Assembly (NCBI RefSeq): GCF_029962835.1
Contig: NC_080578.1
Coordinates: 29,219,001-29,283,000 of the forward strand
Direction: 5' to 3'
Source: Magnolia sinica
Lineage: Eukaryota; Streptophyta; Magnoliopsida; Magnoliales; Magnoliaceae
DNA: 64,000 nucleotides
The notes beneath the pieces were generated by a model. That model ran no database searches and was not told the origin of the DNA. It saw only the letters and a list, made by a program, of their open reading frames with translations. Made by a program: the position numbers and the translations under genes. Numbering within the stretch: the stretch's first letter is position 1; each line of letters starts with the position of its first letter. Below, in pieces: positions 35,505-46,625 of the stretch.

Positions 35505-38500
35505 ATGAACCCCATGGTTAAACAGGATCCAGCTATAACAGATAAGGAGTGGATGACACTAAGTTTTCCAAACCCTTGTTTTATTTCTGGAATCAGAAGC
35601 TTTGTGAAGTTTGCACAAGAACACCTTCCTGGTAGAGAAACCATTCTTTGTCCATGTGCCACTTGCAGATGTTTACGATTACCGGTTTCTTATGATGATT
35701 TGGAAATACATCTCATGCAAAATGGATTCGACTCAAGCTATAAGGTTTGGGACATGCATGGTGAGCATGTATCACCTAAGCATACTGAATATGCATCAAG
35801 TTCCCAACAGTACCACAATGTCCTGAACTTAAATGAGGTTCACAATGCGATTGTTCAAGAACTCGATGGTAATAACCTAGATGAAGTTGTATAGGATGAG
35901 TCGAATGTAACCCCTGTAGTCGAAGGCATCTTTAAGGAAAATAAAATTGATGAGTTTGGAGAAAATCTACGAGACGCAATGACTGAGCTATACCCAGGGG
36001 TCCAAGATTTCACCGTGCTGACTTTTATTGTACAACTTTTCAAATTAAAGGTGAACCATGGATGGAGCGAAAAAAGCTTTATAAAGCTCCTTCAACTACT
36101 AAAGAAGGTGTTACCTTTCAGTAACAAGGCCCCTACTAATACCTACCAAGTGAAGAAGATCATTACAAAGTTGGATCTTGATTATGTGAAGATCCATGCT
36201 TGTCCAAATGACTATATCTTGTACTAGAAGAGAATGAGATGAAAATCAGTTGTCCAACTTGTAAAACCCCTAGGTTCAAGATAGAAATGAATGTTGAGAA
36301 AAAATAATCTCATGTACATGTCAAGGTGTTAAGGTATTTTCCATTAACACCAAGGCTACAAAGAATGTTCAGTGTGCCATGGTTAGCGAAAGAAATGTCC
36401 TGGCACTCAACCAGAAAATTGCAACCTGAAAAGATGGAGTATCCGGCTGATTCTATTGCATTGAAGATTCTCGATGAGAAGTATATGGACTTTTCAACTG
36501 AGCCTTGCAATGTTCGATTAGGCCTGGCTACAGATGGGTTTAACCCATTTGGTGCTTTGACTATAGCTTATAGTTCATGGCCCATTATGTGTGTGACATA
36601 CAACGTTCCACCAAAGCTTTGCATGAAACCTCAGCTTACTATGTTAACTTTGCTCATTGAGGGACCACAACAACCCGGAAAGGATATTGATGTTTATTTA
36701 TGACCATTGATTGATGAATTGTAAGACTTATGGCATAAAGGGGTCACGACGCTTGACACATATCATAAAAATAAATTTAAGATACGTGCCGTTTTTTCTC
36801 TGGACAATCCACGACTTTCCAGTATATGGTAATGTTTCTGATTATAAGACTAAGGATAAGTATGGTTGTCCTGTATGTGGTCCCAACATAGATTCCTTGC
36901 AACTCTAATATAGAAAAAAAACATGTTTATATAGGTCACAAACGATGGTTGCCAATGTTAGACCAGGCAAGGAAGGACACAAGTGCTGGCACATTTAATA
37001 AGAAGATGGAGATACGACATCAACCCATTTATCTAGATAGATTGAGGTCGAAAGACAGACTGCGAACCTACATATGCAATGGGGGAAGACTGAGAAGAGG
37101 AATATGAGGGGTATTGATGGAGGCCGACAAGAGCTAACGGGTGATGTTGAATCACCGTGGATCACCGTGGTTCTTCAAACAGTCTACATTATTTGATCTG
37201 GAGAATTGGAAAGACATTCCGGTATGTCGCAACCTTGATGTTACGCACAACCTTGATGTTATGCATGTCGAGAAAAATATATGTGAAATCCTTATTGCCT
37301 TGTTGTTGAACACACCTGACAAGAGCAAGGATGATGCTAATGCGCGCAAGGACCTGAAACGGTTGGGAATTCAGAAGCATCTATGGCTAAAAAAGAGCAA
37401 TGACAAGATGATTTAGAAACAAGGTCCTTTTTGTTTAAGAAAAAAAGAGAAAAAGCTTTTCATCCAGACTTTGCACGACCCGTGTGTTTCAATCGGTTTT
37501 AGTGCGAATTAGAAGACCATCATAAAGGGAGATTACGTGGATTTAAAGGGAATGAAGTCTCATTCTTACCATGTGTTGATGCAACATTTGCTCCTAGTTC
37601 TCATCTAGCATGCATTCAGGGATAGGAAGGTCATTCGTCCTATAATTACAAGCTTTTGCACCTTCTTTAATGCCTTGTGCTCGACAACAGTAGACGTTCA
37701 AACGCTCCTCACTCTTGAGAGGGGTATGGCTAGGACATTATGTCAGCTTGAGATTATATGCCCTCCACTATATTTGTCGTGATGATGCATCTGTAGATCC
37801 ACTTGGCTTATGAGGCTCGCATATGTGATCCTGTATACTATCGATGGATGTATCCATTCGAAAGGTACACTATAAGTTTAGTAAGAATAATTCGGCTTAA
37901 CATCTACGGTTGTATGTATTTGTAATGTATCATTATCTTTGTCAGGTTCATGAAGACATTCAAGGCCTATGTCCGTAACAAGACGCGACCTGAGGGTTGC
38001 ATTGTAGAACAATATATCCAAGAGGAGACAATTATATATTGCAACCAATACAGAGGAAAATAAAAAACAAACCTCTTGGAAAAATTGGAAAAACGGTTTG
38101 TTGGAGTCATTTTAGGACTACAAAAGTTGCTAGATGTTGTTGATGACGGTAACAATGATGACGATGTTGGTCTAATAGGTTCAAGTCAAAGTGTTATCCT
38201 AGTAGGTATCGAATACGAACAGGCTAGTACATGGGTACTGAAGAGTCATCCTAGCTATGATGTGTGGGAAGGGTATGCACAATTAGCTCATTTGTATATA
38301 TCTTCTTTACTGCAATTTCAATATAATAATGGTATCAAATAACACGCAGGAAGCACAAAGATTTCTTGTGGCGATGTTACAGGAGGATCAACAGGGTGCT
38401 TAGCGAGGATGAATTCATACCTTGGTTGAAGAGGCAACCAGAGTTTAGCGAATCTGACTATAAAAAATTTAAAGATATAGTGAGAGGACCTCTAGCTTTT

Positions 38501-39113
38501 TGTACTCAATATAATAAGTATTGTATTAATGGTTTTCTCTTTGTCACTAAAGACTATGAGGAGAATAAAATGAATTAAAATAGTGGGGTTATGACAGAGG
38601 GTATGACCATCTTCCAATCTAGTGCTAAGGATATGAATACAGTGGATGAAAATCAACCTTACTACGGAGTCCTTCATAAAATTATCCAATTAGATTATAG
38701 AACAGGGTACAAGCCCATCTTATTTAAGTGTGATTGGGTAAAGGTGATGCATCATGGTCTTTCTTTTGATGTCTAAGCGAATCTGAGATTAGTTAATTTG
38801 TCCAGTCTTTACAGTTCTGACAAATTGGGTGACAAGCCATTCATTCTTGCGTAGCATGCCACGTAAGTTTTCTACTCCAGAGATCCAAAAAATCCCTGAA
38901 TGGCATGTGGTATTAGAGGTTCCAAAAAAGATTTTTATCAAAGAAGAGACATGTCATTTATCGGAACAATTTAAGGATGTAGCTAATGTCAATGCAGGAC
39001 CTAATCTCACCTCATTAGCAATTGTTGATGAGTTGATATTCAATGAACCTGAAGACATTAGTGTTGTAGTCGAGAAAACAAAGAAAAGAAAGCGACCAAG
39101 GAGAATCTCTTAA
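35505..39113 (+). pseudogene. CACTA TNP2-type transposase (TNPD), decayed
   Basis: It starts at an ATG (35505) with a transposase-associated domain (FISGIRSFVKFAQEHLPGRE, then CPCATCRC). The TNP2 core follows (36326-37416), with RLGLATDGFNPFGAL near 36520-36560 (a catalytic Asp region) and LDVMHVEKNICEIL near 37252-37293. A DUF4218-like part holds WMYPFERFMK, split by an 81-base intron (37865-37945, GT...AG). Next come a segment with GPLAFCTQYNKYCINGFLF (about 38487-38545) and a DUF4216-like part (YYGVLHKIIQLDY). TNP2 cuts and moves the element. The frame is open to an in-frame TAG at 35892, continues in frame to 36225, and changes frame by 36326; later segments are also interrupted. Transposase decay is therefore clear. 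Confidence 0.88.
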
Positions 39114-39276
39114 ATTATTTATATTTTCTAAGCATGTAACAATATGATATTTATTGGAGGAAATCCAATCAAGGTATGGATAATGTAGTGAATTTTTTGT
39201 ACTTTATCTTTTATCCAAATTATTGTATTAATCATTAGTGTTTTTATTTTATTTTATTTTATTTGAATTTAAACAG

Positions 39277-41070
39277 GCACATGGATTCACAACTAGAGGC
39301 ATTGGGTGTGCACTTGACTGAGACTACAAATGCAAGCAAGACCAAAGATAATATGATAGTTCTCCTTAATTGGATATGTAAATTTCAATTTTCTTATATA
39401 TTAGCGGTAATTAACAATGTGTATATGATAGTTCTCCTTTATGTTGTTGTGCCAACTTCTTCTTCTTTGTCTAGAAAGAGAGGTCCTATTAGGGGTGCTT
39501 TTTTACATAAGCAACCTGACAGGAAAAAAGTCTTAAAGACAAATGAATTCGAGCAATTGAATGAGGATTGTCCTGAACAAAAGTAATTTGTATCGCATAT
39601 CGATATCCTCACCCATACTCATATCCCGATCATATACCAGGACTTTTGCCAGGTGCCTCATGCACACATTTAAATGATCATAGAGTCATTGTCACGGGCT
39701 TATGAGTTTGAGGGTCAAAGTTGGGATGTGAGTCTTACATACATAACAAAACGCATCAAGAAAACATGGCGGAATTACAAGAAAAGGTTGACTGCAAAAT
39801 ATATTAAAGACAAGGATCCTGCAGTTGTGAGAAATAGTCCTTCCACCCCCAGGTATCCCTATGGAGGATTGGTTAGTCTTTGCGAATCAACATAGCACTA
39901 AGGAATTCAAGAGAGCAAGCGAAAGGAATAAAGTCAATTGATCCAAGCTAAAAGGACTTGCGTGTCTTGGGAGGAACAGCATGGCTATTATTCACCATCA
40001 GATGGTATGCATTATTTATTTATAAATATAGGTATTATAGTTTAATATTGAATTTACTTTTGAATTATCACTCATTTAACTCCATTAATATGTAATGTGT
40101 CAAAGGCGAAGGAGAGGAATCTTACCTCTGATGCCGAGATAGGTAGACGTGATGTTTACTTAAGAGCCCATACAAGCAAGGACAAAGTTGTCCAGTATCC
40201 TGACCTTATTGTAAGTACATCCCCTTCTACCACTAACTAGTACCTTTATGAGATGCCAATGTATAACTTTGAATTATTTTACATCCATTTGTATTTTCTC
40301 ACAGGAAAAATTAGATGAGCTTTATTCTAGCAATCCTTCTTCTAAGATTACCAACGTTGACGATGCCCTCACACAGGTAATAATAAAATTTAAAAATTAC
40401 AGTGAAATTCATGGTAATTATGAATTTTCTAATAACTTGATTTGTAATGTTTTATAGTTGGTTGGTTCTGACAGTAGAGGGCGAATGCGGGGTCTAGGTT
40501 GCTCAATAACCAAGACAGGACTGAAGATGTCAGCCCCTGCCCGTTCAAAGGTAGAGAATTTGATAAAAGAAAGAGATAGCCTAGTGTAGGAGATATTTGA
40601 TATAAAGAAATCATTGGCCAAGATGGAGGCATGGATGGAGATGCAGCAACATGCATAATCTACTCAAAACCTCTCATCACCAACAATTGCTAAATCTGCT
40701 CAGGCATCGTCAGTATGCAAGTGTAAATTTGCTACTATATTGAACTTACAATTATTTTATAAACGATAACAATACGAATGCCATTTTATATATGTACATG
40801 TAGCCGGATATTATATATATCGGTAAGAGCTGCGACTTGCTTGGTTAGGGCAATGGTGATGTAGTTGCTCGTGGTCAAGTACATGAAGTTAATCCAAATG
40901 CAGTTGTCCATTGCAAACCATTGGAGGAGGGAGCTTTTGTTATTACCCTAATTGAGATTATACATCCAGACACTCATTTGTGGAAAGAAGATGGGTTCGC
41001 ATCTACACTTGGAGATGCTAGTCCAGGATCACTTGTGCAATGGGGGAAGGAATCTTTGATATTTCAATAA
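39277..41070 (+). pseudogene. CACTA TNPA/Transposase_24-like gene, decayed
   Basis: A multi-exon gene in the same direction as TNP2. Segments recognised: RKRGPIRGAF (about 39475), KKTWRNYKKRL (about 39748), EDWLVFANQHSTKEFKRASE, then, after splice-like junctions, exons at about 40107-40209, 40305-40376 and 40458-40700. The last contains SDSRGRMRGLGCSITKTGLK and a Lys/Glu-rich coiled coil. A final exon at about 40803-41070 has GDVVARGQVHEVNPNAVVH and ends TTTCAATAA. This order is that of En/Spm second genes (PF03004 plus DUF8039-like tail), which bind the element ends. In-frame stops occur near 40587 and 40847, so it is a remnant. The 5' end is unclear. Confidence 0.75.
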
Positions 41071-42290
41071 TTTGAACAAATTTAGTACTCTATAATTGAA
41101 CTTGGTGTGGATGCTTTTTTTAGTTACTTTATATGATGTTTCACTTATTTTTTTGGTTAATTTTGAACTAATTTGGCACTTTAGTTACTTTATATTGATG
41201 AACTCAGAACTTAGTTTGGTTTTTAGTTACTTTATATTGATGTTTCACTTGTTTTTTTTTTTTTTTTTTTTTTTGCTTACTCTATATGTTGTTTGGTTTG
41301 GGTTTTGTAATTTTGAATGAATTTTATACTCTATATTTAAACATATTAGACTCCGTTTGGTCGTAACAAACCAAATAGAGCCTATGCCCCTTTTTAACTC
41401 CGTCAATGCAACTCCTTGCATTGCCGGTCCTAAGCCTGGGTAAAGGAGGAGGGAGAATGGGCATCAAGGTGAGTTGTGTACTTTCCTTCATTTTCTGAGA
41501 GAGATTTTTAAAATCCTTGATGGTTAATTTTAATAGTTTTCTGGCTTCTTCTACTATCATTTGAGGACCTCAAAGGCCCAACTAACTTGAAATTTTTATA
41601 TGCAGGCTAATGTATTTTTAGCCCCACAGATCAATGTTGCCACTACAAGGTTCAATACTGAAATGGCAAAGTTTTTAACTATTTATTTTATCTTTGTTTT
41701 CATGTTCTTCATAAATAATTTGATGTCTTAACTTCCTGTCATTACTAGCTAGTCTTGTCACTATTTGTACATATGTCATCTCATGAGTATTACTATTTGT
41801 TATTTTCTTACCCCTGTAGTAATTATCAGAAGCAGTGGACCATCATTGAAAGATTACCCTTGTAGTAAGTCCAACTAAGGTATGAATAATATATGGTTTT
41901 AGTTCATGGTAAATGGTACCTTTTATTGTGGATCACCCCTAGACTAAAGACCTGGTACCTATTGTTCTAAGTTCGTATTGATTTCACTAATTGTAATAGA
42001 AAACAGACTCAAGCTCAAGCTGGGGGAGATTGTTACCACAATTCCAACTATCGATAAGTACAATTTAGAAGGCAGATTTAAATTTTATTTATTATTTTAT
42101 TTATTTGTAAATCTGTGCCCATATGCATTGTCGGAGAAACTAAAAAACTTACTCATTCTCAGATTGCATCGTGGAATATGCATCCATTAGGCAAAGAAAG
42201 GGCGACATTCCAAGCACTCACACTTTCTCTCTTTGCTTGCTAAATTGGTGAGTCTTCTTTCCTTCATACTATATGATTCATTGATGAAGT
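41071..42290. other. noncoding CACTA interior, possible LINE scrap
   Basis: No gene is supported. A 24-base poly-T run lies at about 41250. At about 41395-41460 the phrases CTCCTTGCATTGCCGGTCC and GGGTAAAGGAGGAGGG resemble leader sequence of plant LINE-like elements (from memory, low confidence). The rest is unassigned. Confidence 0.35.
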
Positions 42291-42595
42291 GGCCTAACCA
42301 TTTGGACAGGCCCATGTTTATATAATATCTCGAAATTGATGAAGTAGATCCAGATATGCGTCGAAGCTATTCAGATGTTGAGTGGGGCTCCCTAGAAGGT
42401 GGGAACTGCTATTATGACCATGATGAAGCTGTCCATTTTCTATGGACAACAATATGGGTGTGCGTCAGAGCTATCTAGATGTTGAGCGAGGGTCCTTGGA
42501 AGGTAGGAACCACTGTTATGACCATGATGAAGTTGTCCATTTCCTATGGACAGCATTGGAGGGGCCTGACCATTTGGACAGACCGTGTTTATATC
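42291..42595. repeat. two-copy tandem repeat (about 104 bp) between direct repeats
   Basis: Two copies, 42356-42459 and 42460-42562, share GATGTTGAG, GGAAGGTAGGAAC-like and ATGACCATGATGAAG blocks. They are bracketed by a 33-base direct repeat with core CCATTTGGACAG (42291-42323 and 42563-42595). It adjoins the telomere-like array that starts at about 42606. Confidence 0.75.
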
Positions 42596-42605
42596 TGTAT
42601 TTGTA

Positions 42606-45540
42606 AGGACCACACCCTTAACCTAAACCACACCCTAAACCTATAACCTAAAACTAAACGTTAACCTATAACCTAAACTTTAACCTTTAACCTATAAGCT
42701 ATAACTTATAACCTAAACCTAAACCTACAACCTATAACCTAACCTAAACCTAAACCTAAACCTATAACCTAAACCTATAACCTATAACCTAAACCTAAAC
42801 TACTACCTAAACCCGATCTTAAACCCGATCCCCAACCCAAACCCGATTTCCTAAACCTAAACCTTAACCTATTCTCAATTCCCTAAAGTTATAACTTATA
42901 ACTTATAACCTATAACCTAAACCTAAACCTAACCTAAACCTATACATAAACCTACAACCTTAACCTAAACCTAAAATCTAAATGTATTCTCAAATCCCTA
43001 AACCTAAACCTACACTTAATTCTAATCTCAACTTCTTAACCTAAACCTAAACTTGAAAACCCAAACCTAAACCCAATCCCGAACCCGAACCCGATTTCCT
43101 AAACCTAAACCTTAACCTATTCTCAATTCCCTAAAGCTATAACCGGTAACTTATAACCTAAACCTAAACCTAACCTAAACCTAAACCTAACCTAAACCTA
43201 TAACCTAAACCTAACCTAAACCCAAAACCTAAACTAAACCTAAACCAAAACCTATAACCTTAACCTATAACATAAACCTATAACCTATAACCTATAACCT
43301 AAACTAATAACTTATAACCTAACCTTAACCTAAACCTAAAACCTAAACCTAAACCTATAACCTAAACCTATAAACTAAAACCTAAACCTAAACTTAAAAC
43401 CTAAATCTATTCTCAAATCCCTAAACCTAAACCTACACCTAATCCTAATCTTAACTCCCTAACCTAAACCTAAACCTAAACTTGAAAACCCAATCCTAAA
43501 CCCGATCTCAAACCCGAACTTGATTTCCTAAACCTAAACCTTAACCTATTCTCAATTCCCTAAAGCTATAACCTATAACCTATAACCTATAACCTACACC
43601 TAAACCTAACATAAACCTATAACCTTAACCTAAACTTAAAACCTAAACCTAAACCTAAAACCTAAATGTATTATCAAATCCTTAAACCTAAACATACACC
43701 TAGTCCTAATCTCAACTCCTTAACCTAAACCTAAACTTGAAAACCCAAGCTAAACCTGATCTCAAACCTGAACCTGACTTCCTAAACCTAAACCTTAACC
43801 AAAACCTATATCCTAAACCTAAACCTTAACCTAAACCTAAACCTATAACCTTAACCTAAACCAAAACCTATAACCTATAACTTAAACTTATAACCGATAA
43901 CCTAACCTTAACCTAAACCTAAAACCTAAACCTAAACCTAAAACCTAAAACCTAAGCCTAAACCTAAACCTAAACCTATAACCTAAAACCTAAGCCTAAA
44001 CCTAAAACCTAAATGTCTTCTCAAATCTGTAAACCTAAACCTACACCTAATCCTAATCTCAACTCCCTAACCTAAACCTAAACCTAAACTTGAAAACCCA
44101 AACATAAACCCGATCCCAAACCCAAACCTGATTTCCTAAACCTAAACCTTAACCTATTCCCAATTCCCTAAAGCTATAACCTATAACTTATAACCTCTAA
44201 CCTATAACCTACACCTAAACCTAACCTAAACCTATAACCTTAACCTAAACCTAAAACCTAAACCTAAACCTAAAACCTAATTGTATTCTCAAATCCTTAA
44301 ACCTAAACCTACACCTAATCCTAATCTCAACTCCTTAACCTAAACCTAAACTTGAAAATGTAAACTAAAACCGATCTTAAACCCGAACCCAATTTCCTAA
44401 ACCTAAACCTTAACCTATTCTCAATTCCCTAAAGCTTTAATCTATATCCTATAACCTATAACCATAACCTAAACCTAAACCTAAACCTATAACCTTAACC
44501 TAAACCAAAACCTATAACCTAAACCTTAACCTATAACCTATAACCTATAACCTAAACTTATAACCGATAACCCAACCTTAACCTAAACCTAAAACTTAAA
44601 GCTAAACCTAAAACCTAAAACCCAAACCTAAACCTAAAACCTAAATGTATTCTCAAATCCCTAAACCTAAACCTACACTTAATCTTAATCTCAACTCCCT
44701 AACCTAAACCTAAACCTAAACTTGAAAACCTAAACCTAAACCCCCAGATCTTGAACCCGAACCTGATTTCCTAAACCTAAACCTTAACCTATTCTCAATT
44801 CCCTAAAGCTATAACCTATAACCTATAACCTACACCTAAACCTATAACCTTAACCTAAACCTAAAACCTAAACCTAAACCTAAAACCTAAATGTATTCTC
44901 AAATCATTAAACCTAAACCTAAACCTACACCTAATCCTAATCTCAACTCCTTAACCTAAACCTAAACTTGAAAACCCAAACCAAACCCGATCTCAAACCC
45001 GAACCCAATTTCCTAAACCTAAACCTTAACCTATTCTCAATTCCCTAAAGCTTTAACCTATAACCTATAACCAATAACCTAAACCTAAACCTATAACCTA
45101 AACCTTAACCTATAACCTAAACTTATAACCTATAACCTAACCTTAACCTAAACCCAAACCTAAAACTTAAACCTAAACCTATAACCTAAAACCTAAACCT
45201 AAACCTAAAACCTAAATGTATTCTCAAATCCCTAAACCTAAACCTATACCTAATCCTAATCTCAACTCCCTAACCTAAACCTAAACCTACACCTAATCCT
45301 AATCTCAACTCCCTAACCTAAACCTAAACTTAAACTTGAAAACCCAAACATAAACCCAATCCTGAACCTGAACCCGATTTCTTAAACCTAAACCTTAACC
45401 TATTCTCAATTCCTTAAAGCTATAACCTATAACCTAAACATAACCTAAACCTATAACCTAAACCTATAAGCTTAACCTAAAACTAAAACCTAAACCTAAA
45501 CCTAAACCTAAACTTAAACCTATAACCTTAACCTAAACCT
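42606..45540. repeat. telomere-like array with higher-order structure
   Basis: About 2.9 kb of degenerate CCTAAA, CCTATAA and CCTTAA units, related to but not the same as the plant telomere repeat CCCTAAA. A marker phrase TTCTCAATTCCCTAAAG recurs eight times (starts 42872, 43120, 43549, 44157, 44418, 44792, 45034, 45403). Spacings alternate short (about 242-261) and long (about 369-429), with one 608-base gap that fits a lost marker. This implies a higher-order unit of about 610-680 bases, roughly four to five copies. Other markers (CAAATCCCTAAACC, GAACCCGATTTCCTAAACC) sit at fixed places within it. Confidence 0.88.
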
Positions 45541-45730
45541 AGTTTTTGAGTTTAAAAGTCCATCCTAGGTTTGAACACATTACTCATGTTAAATTTTTCC
45601 ATAGTTTAGAAGATTTGGAGGTACATTTTTGATTTCTTCATATATAAGTTTTTTTTTTGTCTTTCTTCCTTTAGAGATGTGTACAAAGGCATGCTTATTT
45701 GATTGTGTCTACAAATGTTGTTTTATATAG

Positions 45731-45919
45731 GCTAACAAGCTTAAGAAGTTAGTGGAAGATGAAATTCATTTTCTCAAGGGAAGGGTTTCAGAACTTGAAA
45801 GTGATCTTGTGTCAAAGTCCACAGAAGTTACATCTGCAGTTTCAAGGAAAGAAGAAGCTTTGTCTTTTACATTTGTTGAAATTGACCGTCTGAAGGAAGA
45901 AAATTCTGTAAAAACGTGA
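45731..45919 (+). pseudogene. coiled-coil exon-like fragment, probably captured
   Basis: A 62-codon frame begins right after a splice-acceptor-like TTTTATATAG (45721-45730) and ends at TGA (45917-45919). It is rich in Lys, Glu, Leu and Ser with heptad spacing, for example KKLVEDEIHFLKGRVSELES and SRKEEALSFTFVEIDRLKEE, so it is probably coiled coil. I do not recognise the parent protein. It does not look like the En/Spm transposase genes, so capture of a host exon is the likely explanation. It could instead be the last exon of the CACTA second gene, displaced by the array between them. Confidence 0.5.
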
Positions 45920-46225
45920 TCATTATTGAATGCATATGGAGGGTGTTTACTGTGTTGGAGTGTATTTGTTTCTTGCACATGAGGGCATGTCTTAATTGTA
46001 ATTCTTATGATAAGTTGAGGAAAGTGAAGTATTGTTTATTTAGAAATGTGATTGTAGGATGCATTATATGATTTGATTGCTATTTGTAATAAATGCATCG
46101 TTTTTTTATATATTTCATTTTATGTATTATTTCTATCAGCATTAAGCTTAGATGAGTTATCAATCACAGCAGGTTCTTACAATGGAAACAGGTCGTATTA
46201 TTACAAATTTTTTTTTTTAAAATAG
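45920..46225. other. noncoding CACTA interior
   Basis: AT-rich sequence following the coiled-coil fragment. It could be its 3' untranslated part; no gene is seen. Confidence 0.4.
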
Positions 46226-46625
46226 TTGCGAATATAATCTGTAGTTATAGCTATGGATTTCGTTCGTAGCTATTGGTATCTATTGCTACGGATATTGTCC
46301 GTAACTATTGTTATCTATTGCTACAAATATAATTCATAGCTATTGGTATTTATTGCTACAGATATAATCTGTAGCTATCAGTATCTATTGCTACGGATAT
46401 AATCCATAGATGTTAGTATCTATTGCTACGGATATTGTCGGTAGTTGTTGGTATCTATGGCTATAGATATAATCCGTAGCTATTGGTATCTATGGCTACG
46501 GATATAATCTATAGCTATTAGTATCTATTGCTACAGATATGATCTGTAGCTATACCTTTAGCCACCCCACCAATAGCGACAGACGTGCTACGGATCATAT
46601 CCGTAGTAAAAGGGCTTTTACTACG
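46226..46625. repeat. CACTA subterminal repeats, right end
   Basis: About eight degenerate copies of a unit of roughly 40 bases (core TATTGCTACGGATATAATCC plus GTAGCTATTGGTATC). The palindrome-like pair CTACGGATATAATCCGTAG is a candidate binding site for the TNPA-like protein. A single related motif (GCTACGGTTTTAATCCGTAG) lies near the left end at about 32880-32900. Confidence 0.85.

Noticed and set aside
42606-45540. Array taken as a true chromosome end or telomere
   Set aside because: Units are mostly CCTAAA/CCTATAA, not CCCTAAA, and the array lies inside a CACTA element with matching ends and target duplicates, well within other repeats.
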